Assembly: GCA_021613535.1 (NCBI GenBank)
Contig: CP075496.1
Coordinates: 14,446,001-14,510,000, forward strand
Length of the DNA: 64,000 nt
Source: Adineta vaga
Taxonomy: Eukaryota > Rotifera
Reading direction: 5' to 3'
A program made the position numbers and the translations under genes. The notes under the pieces are model-generated. The model did not search any database, was not told the origin of the DNA, and was given only the letters and a program-made list of their open reading frames with translations. Of this stretch, positions 44,771 through 54,953 are shown piece by piece. Each line of letters begins with the position of its first letter. Position 1 is the first letter of the stretch.

Positions 44771-45032
44771 TGTTATTGAATTCGAAAATATAATTTGTAC
44801 TTTAGAACATAAGATTTTTGATTTGCTTGATGAAGTAATACATGATTTACTTGGGGTAGATTATGTACAATAGAAAGCATCTCTCCTAAAGTTGATCAGA
44901 TTATGACAAGTATTGACAGTCCGATCTAGATTAATAATCTAACACCAACTGGAAAAATTTCTAATAGTTTCATTACTCGAGCATTTGAATCCTAAATGAA
45001 AAAACGTTCATTTTTAAAAGAAAATATTCACT

Positions 45033-45300
45033 TACCCAGGTCAAACAATACGAGCCGGTTCTGGCAGGAAAGCACCGGAAATCGCTGGAACATGGAAGCA
45101 GTATTCCGAGCGGAAATTTTTGGATTTTTTCCGATAAGTTCCGGTCAGTTCCCACTGGAAAGCACAGGAAATTGATTGGAATTCACCGAAAAAAAATCCG
45201 AAAATTTCCGCTCGGAATACTGCTTCCATGTTCCAGCAATTTCCGGTGCTTTCCTGCAGGTTCCCGCGAGATCCTGACACCGGAACGTTCGACAAGGGTA
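45033..45300. mobile_element. GC-rich TACCC-ended palindromic element B (MITE-like)
   Basis: Ends TACCCAGGTCAAACAATA and GTTCGACAAGGGTA. Internal arms 45064-45133 and 45187-45258 are near-perfect reverse complements (e.g. CATGGAAGCAGTATTCCGAG against CTCGGAATACTGCTTCCATG). The rest is filled with TTCCGGT/ACCGGAA motifs. It shares its ends but not its interior motif with element A. Confidence 0.75.
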
Positions 45301-45319
45301 CTGTTATATTCATGTTGTG

Positions 45320-46391
45320 CAGTGTTTTATCTAGAGGGGGGAGGGGCGAGTGGGCGGCGTCCACTCGGGATTATGAATCGCCCACCCGGAAATTCAAGAT
45401 TAATTTACCTAGAATAAGTTTCATTTTATTCACCTTCTTGCGACACTTTCGTTTTACTCTTTTATCGATCAGTGGTATATGGCTTGTCTTTTACTAAATA
45501 ACGAAGAAAGAACTGACAGATACAAACATTTTACAAATGAATTTGATGATCTTTTGAATACTTTAGAATCCATCATGGAACACAATAAATAATCCAAAGA
45601 ACAAAACTGAAAAACGTTCAGACTAATATTATTCTAATTATTTTATTACATCGCAAACTAACATCAGACATAGTGTTTTGTTTGACTTAATAATAATCTA
45701 TCTATAGGCAAATCACGCCATGGAAAAAACTTCTGATCTCATATTTCAAAAGAAAAGAAAACACTATACAATCAAACATTACTAAACCCTTCTTTATAGA
45801 GAAAGCCGCCCAAAAGCTACCTATTTGGGAAGCGCAAAGTATTTTCGAAGGGGCTTTTAATGCGTCTCATCTTTTTTTGAAAACACTTAGTCAAAGTTTC
45901 TAAAGCCTTTTACAGATTTTTTGAGACATTATAAGCAGTTTTGGGAGATTTTGCTGCTTTTCTTCGAAATCTTCTTGATTCGCAAAATTCACTGTAAAAA
46001 GCTAATACAAGTGCTCGAAAAGCGCTCAAAAGGTTTTTGAATGATTGAGGGATTTTAATGCGTCGTCTACGTTGCTCGTCTCAGAGGACTTCTAACACGG
46101 GGAACTTCTATTATAGGGAGGGTTAGAACAAATTTTTGTTAAACGATAAAAATTTCTTTCATTTACTATACTGAAAAGATAAAGATTTATGGATTTGCAA
46201 CGTAGAATGAAAACTTTTCTTTCATCTTTGAAGTGCTTCATAAACGATTTTTTCGTTTCATAAGACATAAAAAACGACTTTACGACTGTTTATTCCCCGT
46301 TCCTTTACAGTATATTCCTTCTCAAAACTACAGTTGCTCACCCGGATACTTCAGCCGCCCACTCGGAAAATGAAAGCTAGATAAAACACTG
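45320..46391. mobile_element. 1.07 kb element with 15-bp TIRs and GC-rich subterminal repeats
   Basis: CAGTGTTTTATCTAG at 45320-45334 is matched by its exact reverse complement at 46377-46391. Just inside each end lies GAGTGGGCGGC / GCCGCCCACTC. The interior is AT-rich, has no transposase-like frame, and repeats TTTTAATGCGTC twice (near 45857 and 46050). It looks like a non-autonomous DNA transposon lying between element B and a telomere-like hairpin. Confidence 0.6.
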
Positions 46392-46395
46392 TTTT

Positions 46396-46441
46396 CTGGG
46401 TGTGGGTGAGACTGAAGTAAAGAGCACACACCCACATCCAT
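46396..46441. repeat. Telomere-like hairpin, copy 6
   Basis: TCTGGGTGTGGGTGAG facing CACACACCCACATCCA with an 18-nt loop. The outer CTTGAGG edge is not preserved. Confidence 0.6.
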
Positions 46442-46795
46442 TGAATCGAGGAGGATTTTATGGAATTCAAGCGTTCAATTGGTCATCTTTACGTGAATAC
46501 GATTGATCTTTCATTTTGGATTTAAAAATGATATAAGTGATATTTTTTTTTTCTTTGGGAATATCTTGAATAAAAATCAAAGTATTTACATTATATTCAA
46601 ATCGTTGTGAGTTAAGATGAAGGATGTCCGATAGATTCCATTATTTTATATTAATTTATTGTATTGAGCGATTTTTAAAATGTTCTATCGTGTAAGATTT
46701 TATAAATTTGTTTTATTAGAAATCAAAAGATAGACTAATAGTATTTCATATAAATATATTTCGAGAGAGAGAGAAGGAAAGAAAGAAGAAAAAAG
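46442..46795. other. Intergenic 3' of tRNA
   Basis: AT-rich with GAGA/GAAA purine runs near 46762-46800; nothing else supported. Confidence 0.5.
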
Positions 46796-46802
46796 AAAAA
46801 AA
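46796..46802 (-). terminator. RNA polymerase III T-run terminator
   Basis: On the minus strand a run of seven T lies 7 nt after the tRNA 3' end, the usual Pol III stop signal. Confidence 0.75.
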
Positions 46803-46809
46803 GGTTAAA

Positions 46810-46898
46810 TCCGAACTCCCAGATTTGAACTGGGGACCTATAGGTTTCTATGAATAGTCCATTACAGCCTACCGCTCTGCCAACTGAGCTAAGTTCGG
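46810..46898 (-). tRNA. tRNA-Tyr(GTA): tRNA-Tyr (anticodon GTA) with a 16-nt intron
   Basis: Read on the minus strand: acceptor CCGAACT pairs with AGTTCGG, discriminator A. The D-arm contains a perfect A box, TAGCTCAGTTGG. Anticodon stem GTAGG pairs with CCTAT (one G-U). The loop CTGTAA is interrupted after position 37 by a 16-nt intron (46846-46861), as is typical for eukaryotic tRNA-Tyr. T-arm CCCAG-TTCAAAT-CTGGG carries the B box. CCA is not encoded. Confidence 0.93.
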
Positions 46899-46936
46899 AT
46901 ATACAAGATAGTTATTAAAACATAATCTTATTCTTT

Positions 46937-48139
46937 TCATTTTGAATTCGAAGAATTGAAAATAATTTGATCAATTTGTTGAAGAAGATTTTGATTTGAA
47001 ATTAAACCCACATGAGTAACATGTTGAAAAGATTTAATAAAAAGTTTATATTTTGGATTCATTGTTTTATTCCATAAATGAGAAGACAAATGATTTGTAT
47101 CATCAAGTTCTCCATCACCTGATCCATAAATAATTTCAATTTTTTTACTAAAACTATCTGTTGAAGAAATATATTGAATTGGTGTTGAAATATTTGTACC
47201 AAAAAAATAAAATGTATTAACATTTGGTGGTGGAAGTGATGAAAGAATTAATGATGAATTAAGATAAACTTGAGCAAGATTATTTGCATTTATTTGATTT
47301 AAAAAAGTATATAAATCATAAGAAGTATAATTTTTTGATGGACTTTTTATTAAAATTCTTTTCGAACCATAAATAAATGAATTTGGTAAACGCCATGCAT
47401 AAAAATCCCATGATTGAAGAATTTCATGTGGAATTAATGGTGAAACAAAACCTTGAATTAAACTTTGAATATTATCAATTCCACCCGCTATATTTGCACT
47501 TGATGAAATCCAACTATTTATATATTGATCTTTCCATATTTGTGTTTGTTTTGTTAAAAAATCTAATATCATTGATCCACCTAAACTATGACTTATTAAA
47601 TAAATACTTTGATTCTTATTTTCATCGTATGTTATTTCAATTAATTCTTTTAATCTTTGAGAAAATAAATTTAAACTTTTATTTGTTCCATGACGAAAAT
47701 CATAAGATATTGAACGAATATTTTTTCCATCTATATATTGATGTTTAGAAAGAAAATGATAAAGAAATTTATCTAAATCAATATATTCCCATAACAAACC
47801 ATTTAAAAATGAACTTGATGAAGAATTTGTTACAAGACGTGTTTCAACACCTAAATCATTTTCAAATTCATTGGATGTTTTATTATAAATTAATGAAAAT
47901 ATCTTATGAAAACATAATAAATATTCAGGTTCAAAAAAACGAATATTTAACCAAAGAAGAATCCATTGATTATCAAGAGATTTTGGACATAATGTTTGAA
48001 TTGTTGTATTAACACGAACTTCTAATAAACTACAAAGAAAACCAGGAATAAATATTATTGGTGGTTTCGACGAGTCTTTTAATGAATTGGATTTGAATAA
48101 ACACAAAAAGAATATTATTAACGTAAGATATCGAACCAT
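46937..48139 (-). CDS. LCAT/lysosomal phospholipase A2-like lipase
   Basis: Single exon, 400 residues. Signal peptide LTLIIFFLCLFKSNS, then PPIIFIPGFLCSLLE, the family's opening strand. Serine nucleophile in ISHSLGGSMI. Acid residue probably in YGSGDGELD (GDGTV in many relatives). His in FQHVTHVGL near the C-terminus. SYDFRHGTN corresponds to the conserved YDWR-type segment. The family (LCAT, PLA2G15, PDAT) transfers or hydrolyses the sn-2 acyl chain of phospholipids; secretion or lysosomal location is expected. Multiple N-glycosylation sites. Its 5' end lies only about 140 bp from the divergent GT14 gene, so the two may share a promoter region. Confidence 0.85.
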   Translation of the reverse strand: MVRYLTLIIFFLCLFKSNSLKDSSKPPIIFIPGFLCSLLEVRVNTTIQTLCPKSLDNQWILLWLNIRFFEPEYLLCFHKIFSLIYNKTSNEFENDLGVETRLVTNSSSSSFLNGLLWEYIDLDKFLYHFLSKHQYIDGKNIRSISYDFRHGTNKSLNLFSQRLKELIEITYDENKNQSIYLISHSLGGSMILDFLTKQTQIWKDQYINSWISSSANIAGGIDNIQSLIQGFVSPLIPHEILQSWDFYAWRLPNSFIYGSKRILIKSPSKNYTSYDLYTFLNQINANNLAQVYLNSSLILSSLPPPNVNTFYFFGTNISTPIQYISSTDSFSKKIEIIYGSGDGELDDTNHLSSHLWNKTMNPKYKLFIKSFQHVTHVGLISNQNLLQQIDQIIFNSSNSK

Positions 48140-48277
48140 CTTCTTTTTTCTAATGAAATGTTATCTTTATGTAAAAAGAAAGACTTTTTTGTTTTGAAAG
48201 AAAATGATTCATTTGAAAAGAACGAAAAAAGAATTTAACGCTGCAAGAAGAAAGTTTTTATTTGTACATATTTTCAA

Positions 48278-49584
48278 ATGTTTTTTCAAAAGAAATTTCT
48301 TTTGAAATTCAAGGTAAAAAACTTTTCTTTTGAAATTTTTCATAAAAAACTCGTTTTTTATAGAATATTTTCTTATTAATTTTAATTCTCTTTTTAATTC
48401 TTATTTATTCAAATCGAAATAATCAATTGAAACAAATTTCTCGTAAAGATTTTCTTGAAAAAACATTTTGTGGAAATTTAATCAATGGAAAATCAATCGA
48501 TGAAAATGAAATAAAAAGAAAAAATAATTTCTTAAAAGAAAAAGTAAAAATTTGGCAAAATTTTAATGAAAATATTTCATGTAAAGAATTTATTAAAAAA
48601 CATTTCTTTTTTAAAAAATCTTTCACAAAAATTGAAAAAGAAAATCCAATGGGATTTACAATTCTTATTTATAAAAATTTTTATCAATTTCAAATTTTAA
48701 TTCGAACATTATATATTCAAACAAATTTCTATTGTATTCATATTGATCTTAAAGCATCTGAACAAATTTATCAATATGCTTTGAAATTATCAAAATGTTT
48801 TCAAAATATTTATTTATCAAATCAAAGATTTAATATTTCATGGGGATCATTTCAAATTTTACAAGCTGAAAGAATTTGTCAAGAAATTTTAATTGAAAAA
48901 TCATCCAAATGGTTTTATTATATGACTATTGCTGGTACTGAACTTCCTATTCAAACAAATCGAAATCGTGCTGAAATTCTTCAATTAATTGAAGATAAAA
49001 ATCAAGTTGATATTAGTTCAATTCCACAATCAACAAAATATTCGAATTTTACAATTTATAAAGGTGAATTTCATACAATTTTAACACGAAAATTTCTAAA
49101 TGAAATTCATAATGATAATTTATCAAATGAATTTTTTTCTTATTTAAATCAAACATCAATACCAGATGAACATTTTTATTCAACATTAATTCAATTTCAA
49201 CATTTATCTTCATTTAAATCAAGAAAAAAAACACAATTTTATCCTTATTATGAACTTTTATCTCATTATAAAAATTGGAAAGGACAACCTTTTACTAAAT
49301 GTCAATCAGAAAATTATATTCAAGGAATTTGTCAATTCAATTATAAAGATTTGTATTTTATTGAAAAAAGTCATAAATTATTTCTTAATAAATTTAATCA
49401 AGATTTTGATTTTATTTCAATTTATTGTTGGGAAAAATGGTTAAATATTAAAGAAAATAATTATATTCCAATTAATATCAATGATTATTTAAATAAATTT
49501 CCATTTACAACAATTAATTCAATATTTAATTCAACATTTGATGAAGATTTTAAACAAATGATTAAATATTTATATAGACAATGA
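48278..49584 (+). CDS. GT14 core-2/I-branching beta-1,6-GlcNAc-transferase-like
   Basis: Two exons, 48278-48313 and 48364-49584 (418 residues). The tiny first exon supplies the Met and a basic tail (MFFQKKFLLKFK), and exon 2 opens with a signal-anchor helix (NIFLLILILFLILIYS), giving Golgi type II topology. GT14 motifs: FTILIYKNFYQFQILIRTLY, NFYCIHIDLKA, ISWGSFQILQAERIC, FYYMTIAGTELPIQT, and SIPDEHFYSTL, which carries the catalytic-region acidic residues. Cysteines are spaced as in the family. Known members add GlcNAc branches to O-glycans or poly-LacNAc, or xylose to proteoglycans. Acceptor unknown. Confidence 0.85.
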
Positions 49585-50432
49585 ACAAATAAATTAACTT
49601 TGATATAACTAAAATTGTTTTAGATCTCGACTGAATTGAATGATCAATATCTATAATTGTGTTTCTTCAAATTTTATTATTTCTCAAGATAAAATTTGTT
49701 TTAAAGTATTTCTTTCACATCAACGATATTTTTATGAAGATTTTTTAGTTTATTCAAAAAGTGAGTACACACTACTAGATTCAATGAATATGTTCGTCCA
49801 TTCGTTCGTTTACTTGATAATTCCTGAAAAACTAATTCGATTGTGATGAAATTTTCTATAGAGTATTATCACATTTACTCGAGTTCGAAGATGAATCTGA
49901 TCAGGTGAATTATCGAAGATATAATGATATTCTTTTATAATTTTCTAAGGGTGTTTCACTTAGCTTTCTCAATATTAAATACATGAAAATTAATTTCTGT
50001 TTTTGTTAATTATTCGTTGTGTTGAATCTTCAATGTTTATATGATTTGAAATATTCTTGAAAAAATATCAGAAATAAAGATAGAAAATACTTCAAAACTG
50101 TAAACATATGTATTACGAAAGACAATGCTACTTTTTGTTTTACAATCTCTCTATCAATTTTAACATAAGTTATACATAATATCTCAATTTTTATTTTGAT
50201 GTTGTCTCAGATATTCACATATAAGAAATCATCTTATTTTTATATTTCTGTTCAGTAGGAAGTTATCGTACGAAAAAGGATTGTCTACAACAACTAACGG
50301 AAAATGTTCAAAAATGAATCATGTCATTCGATTGTTCCGTGAAACGATTTCTTCTACTAAATCTATTTAAATTCCGAACAAACTATATGAAAAATATTCA
50401 GATAAGAAATTCTTTCATTTAATAATTTTATT
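49585..50432. other. Intergenic with inverted copy of the dispersed repeat
   Basis: 49838-49905 matches the 16.2/16.7 kb repeat in reverse orientation. A 40-codon open stretch just upstream (from 49640) could be gene debris. Confidence 0.4.
49838..49905 (-). repeat. Degenerate dispersed repeat, copy 3 (inverted)
   Basis: ATTGTGATGAAATTTTCTAT then CTCGAGTTCGAAGATGAATC align to the reverse complement of 16680-16790. Confidence 0.4.
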
Positions 50433-50895
50433 CTATTTATATTTCATTTTTAAACAATATACACGAAAAATTAACGCTTCCATATCATGAATGAAGAAAC
50501 CTTTATTTCTCTCCGCATAAAGCATCATGATTGCTGTAACATAACCTGATATATAATTATGGATCAAAGATTCGTCTCCAGTTGAATATATACCAAAGAA
50601 AACGATTCGAAAAAATGAAGCTTCGAGTAACCATTGACAAAAATCCATATATGTAACAGTATATTTGTTATTGAGGAACCCAAGCCACGTATACATAAAG
50701 ACCAAAAGTACATAAATAAATATTAATATTACTTCATTTCTCAAGAAAAATATTCCATAGTTTTGTGCTGCCGCTTCTTCCTCGTGTAACAGTAAGAGAG
50801 ATCTAGATATTAAACCAATTGAACGATACCAATAAGGATAAACGAAAAAAGAGAACAAGAAAATACACGATAAGGTCAGATAGATAAGGGGGATC
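50433..50895 (-). pseudogene. Multi-pass membrane protein, 5' end cut at a TACCG island
   Basis: About 150 codons with four hydrophobic segments: LIYLTLSCIFLFSFFVYPYW, VILIFIYVLLVFMYTW, FFRIVFFGIYS, YISGYVTAIMMLY. The polar loop contains LLLLHEEEAAAQNYGIF. At its 5' side the frame runs straight into the GC-rich TACCG repeat, which would encode LQYRRS without an ATG. The natural N-terminus is therefore missing. Family not recognised. Confidence 0.5.
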
Positions 50896-51072
50896 ACAGA
50901 CCGGCGGTATTGCAAAAATTTGATACCGTCTCGTACCGTGTACCGCTTTCACTCGTATCATACCGTACCGTGCCGTACCGCCTAATAATGGTTCGATACC
51001 GTACCGTACCGTACCGTTACCGCCTGGAGTCTGAAGTATACCGTCTCGCGAAATACCGTACCGCCAGAAATT
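50896..51072. repeat. TACCG-pentamer GC-rich island 2
   Basis: About 175 bp with many TACCG/GTACC units (CATACCGTACCGTGCCGTAC; GATACCGTACCGTACCGTAC). Starts ACAGACCGGCGGTATTGC and ends GTACCGCCAGAAATTTTTA, an imperfect inverted pair. It abuts the hairpin at 51078. Confidence 0.7.
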
Positions 51073-51077
51073 TTTAT

Positions 51078-51120
51078 CAGTGTGAAGCTAGCACCACGAA
51101 GCTAGCTTCACACTGATTAC
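51078..51120. repeat. Hairpin ATCAGTGTGAAGCTAGC / GCTAGCTTCACACTGAT
   Basis: Two 17-bp perfect inverted arms separated by ACCACGAA. The left half plus the loop also occurs at about 42168-42188, and GCTAGCACCA at 6497. Possibly element termini joined head to head. It replaces the 3' end of the adjacent F-box pseudogene. Confidence 0.65.
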
Positions 51121-52542
51121 ATCTATATATCAATTTGGCACAATTGATTTGTGTTGCTTTCCGTGTAAATCTGTGTGTTATTCGGTTTAAACATTGATAA
51201 TCACTGAAAAACATAACATGAAATGGTAGATATGTTTTAGTATCGATAAGAAATTGTTCGATATAATCATCATGAACTCCTCTCAAACGAAGATATTCGA
51301 GATGAGGATATTGAATATAGAATAATTTGTCATGTTTCTTTGATTTTTTACATTGTGCTTTTTCATTTCGAATAGTTAATCGTTTCAAAAATGGAAATGA
51401 TTAAGCAATTTGATGAAAAAATTCATTTTCAAAAGGATGTTCGAATGAACGTTGAATATCTTCATTTAATGGTAAATAAATTTCATTGTTTAACGATATC
51501 ATCGAACAAATATTCAAATGCATTTCATTTAATTTTGGCATATAATTAATAATATTCATCTTTAGATCATTACCATTAACAAATTGATCAATAAATACAA
51601 ATAAAGTTCTTCTAAATTGATCATTTGTTGTAACAATGGTAAAATTTTTGTATCATAACGTTTAATTTCCGAAAAACAATACAATGAAAAACATTGTAAA
51701 TTGTGCACTTTATTCTAAATATGAAAGTATCAAATATATATTGGAAATATTGCATGCAAACATGTTTTAAATGTACATTTGGATGTGGAACTGTATATTG
51801 AACATCAACATAAAAAGTACGAAGTTGATCAAAACGTCCATCAAGTAAAGAAAGACAATCATCGAAAAAATCGACTTTAACATGTAATTCCACTAAAGTA
51901 GAAGAAGACATAAATGGTGGCGAATATACCCATGACATTCGTTGATCATAAAAAAGTAATGAATCAAATTTTAAATATCATAAATTACGGAAAGTATTAA
52001 CAATATATGCAAATTATTTTGTATTGACAGTTTTTGATGTTTCTTGTTGATCGATACATTTGACAACAAACGATGAGATTTGATTTTGAAATCTTTCTAT
52101 AAATGTATCTTCTAAAGAAGATCTTTTCAATGATGATCTATTCTATTAGTCGAATTATCTTACCTTTTAAAAATTGCACATCATTTTCTGTTTCAATATT
52201 GTACAAACCAAGACCAAACAAATTTCGATAATTTCGAACAAGTAAAATACGTTGTACCGATGATATTTCAATATCCAGCCAATTAATTTTATCATTGATT
52301 TTAGGTGAAATTTCCGAACAAAATCGATCCAGCATTGAATCAGATAATCGAGAAATAATATCAGAAGATGAATGTTTGAATAATGTTAAATGATTAGTAA
52401 ATAAAAAATCATGTACAATTTTTGTAAGTCGTTGATTAACACCAAGAAAAGAATAAAGTATATGACAATTATCTAAGTTTTTGAAAATAATCAAAAGAAT
52501 TTCATCAGGTGACTTATTCAATTCAGCGAATGAATCTTTCAT
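51121..52542 (-). pseudogene. F-box/LRR pseudogene
   Basis: N-terminal F-box intact from ATG at 52542: LNKSPDEILLIIFKNLDNCH ... LFTNHLTLF. After KGKIIRLIE the remainder can be followed in segments with coding character: EDTFIERFQNQISSFVVKCI, WVYSPPFMSSSTLVELHVKV, NYMPKLNEMHLNICSMISLN, FPFLKRLTIRNEK, YPHLEYLRLRGVHDD. In-frame stops lie between them (after NTK; RNL-stop-YLKFDS; HQIA-stop-SFPF) and frame changes are present. It is truncated on the 3' side by the hairpin at 51078. Confidence 0.7.
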
Positions 52543-53379
52543 GTTGACTTATGTTTATTTCTCCCTGTTTTAACTTGTAAGCGAACAATCATAAACATGT
52601 CTATTTATATTCAATCGTCATATTTCTGTGATTGATATCGTCCATGGAAATAATGAATAATAAGTCAAAGAGACAGAAAAACATTTCTATGAAATTGAAC
52701 TATCCAATCAAATGATTGTATTGATGTTAAAAAGATAATTGAGAATAAAATCTAGTACAAAATAATTCGAATTTTTCAAAACGTATGTTGAATTAAAACT
52801 ATTCGTTTTTCTTGCATTCGATCAATGCATGTGTTTCTTTAATTGAATTTTTTAGTTTTTTTTGTAGCGAATTCTTTTAATATCATACTATGTTGATATT
52901 CAATATAATGAATTCAGGAAGTAAATTTGTAGTCGTATTTTGAAAATATTCGTCAGTTTTCAATAGTACATCTGATGTTCACAATCTATTATGAGATTTT
53001 TTGGTCGATTGATTATGCATGGACGAAGTCTATACCGAATAATGTTTTCATATATCTCCAGTTTGATCGTATTGAATTCTTTTGTTTATTCTCAATTTTT
53101 ATAGTCTACTTTGACAAATGATTTTATTTAGAAATGCAAATCTCTGTTCTATATCTTAAAATTTCGATTTCTACAAAATCTTTGATTAAAATACTAAAAG
53201 AATTGATTGAATGAAATAGAATAAAAACATTTATTTACTAGAAAAAGGTTTCATATAAAACATTCTCTAAATAAATAAATTCATGTTGTTTTTCCAAGCA
53301 GAACATAAGGAATTTGTATCTGAATATATACTATTTTCTTTTTAAAAATGCTCTTGTCCTTTTCTTTTCGTAATTCGTT
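52543..53379. other. Intergenic
   Basis: AT-rich with no supported feature. Confidence 0.5.
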
Positions 53380-54117
53380 CTATTTCTTCTTGTCTTGCAA
53401 CGCCAATTCTCCATCATAGCAGTTTTGTATGAATTGAGTCATACGAAGAACCAAAGAACCAATATTATCTAATTTCAATTTACTAAAAACGAGTTAATTA
53501 ATATTTGTTATTTTATGTACGGTCACTGACATACTTGTTCTCGTCAATATATTGTTCTTTTTCAAATAAAACATCATCTGCACGATTTTGAGTGATCTAA
53601 AAATAAAATAAATTAAACTTAATTGATGGAATCATATAAATTGAAAATATTACGAGGCCTATCCATAAACCATTCTTTCTTCTTTCGAATGTGCAAAACA
53701 TTTGTATGTCCGTGTTTTCATATTCAACTGTTATTGTACCCAAACCTTGATCGGAATGATTCCAATTGATTAATTCATTGGTCTAAAAGAAAAGCTTTTG
53801 TAGGCTTTTTTTAATATAAAATATTACTTTTCCATCGGTATGTTTAACTAAGAAACATTTTTGAATTAAACACCAATGGGATACTGATAAGATTTTTCAT
53901 GAAAATCAATTACAGATTCGAGGAAAATGAAGTTTTTATTCATTTTCTGAATAAAAAGACTGAAAAAAACATTATCAATTCAAAGAATGAATGAAATTAT
54001 TTGAAAATTTTAATTTAACTAAATAAACAAATTATATGCTGACAATATCTTTATTAATTGGAAAACTATTTTCATTTATTTCAATATTTCGAAAAGTAAA
54101 CTTGTGCACGTGATCTT
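53380..54117 (-). pseudogene. Multi-exon gene of unknown family, apparently decayed at its 5' end
   Basis: The last four exons join perfectly: about 53828-53893, 53654-53782, 53535-53596, 53380-53482. They encode HWCLIQKCFLVKHTDGK, NELINWNHSDQGLGTITVEY, FCTFERRKNGLWIGLITQNR, DDVLFEKEQYIDENNKLKLD and NIGSLVLRMTQFIQNCYDGE to a TAG stop. Upstream, a coding block LFIQKMNKNFIFLESVIDFH is one base out of frame (near 53882). A further block HVHKFTFRNIEINENSF (about 54040-54116) lacks a usable donor site. No Met start found. Probably a recent pseudogene or a locus with base errors. Confidence 0.5.
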
Positions 54118-54953
54118 CTATAAATAAATAAAAACAATTGGTTAGTATATTAAATCAGGCAGAACGAAGACTTTTATACATTTCATTTATTTATCATCCA
54201 ACAATGACCTTTATCGATATAGATAGATTTTTTTTCTTTATATTTGTCCGTAAATTAATCTGTAGTTCTAGTTTTTCAAAGTGTGATACAGTTCAAAACA
54301 GGATACAATGCAAAAACTAACATTATATATTTCTCTATACCATTTCATCATTATTCAAATGATATCATAATAATAGAGTTTCGATAAGAATTTTCATTAT
54401 ATAATTTCAATTAAGATAACTATAATACATATTATCATGTATATTTGATCTCATCTCCGAATAGATTTTATTAAAAACCAAAATAAATTACAAGATGGAG
54501 CGTAAAAAGTTCCATACAACTTATGATAAACAGTTTATTTTAATTATAATTACGTTTTTTTGTTGTAAAAAGACTAAATTCTAAGCTACTAAAAATATTC
54601 GTACGATCAGAATTTATGTGGTGGCTCAAAGTTTTGTCCGTCTCATAGATTACAAGTACAATTATAAAGAGAACCTGAATATAAAAGCTTTTTGCACTGT
54701 ATGTTTTGATCCATTTTGATTTTCCTTCAATGAAATCTATTAGATGATAAAAAAAAACTACAAATAAAGCACGTAGAGATAGTTTTTCACGTATGAATCT
54801 TGTATCGAAAGGATTTATTTTTCTTAAAGAATAAAATTAATTTGTGTTGAATACGACATGTATTGAAAAGCAAACCAAAAGAAATAATTTGTTGGAACAG
54901 ATTCCAAAGAAAGTTCAATAGTTTTTTGTGCAACATTAAACATTTAGAGTGTT
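54118..54953. other. Intergenic
   Basis: AT-rich; no supported gene. Confidence 0.5.

Noticed and set aside
45041-45497. Several frames of 80-107 codons in both directions
   Set aside because: They cover palindromic element B and the GC-rich end of the TIR element; the same protein-like strings appear inverted, as expected of a palindrome.
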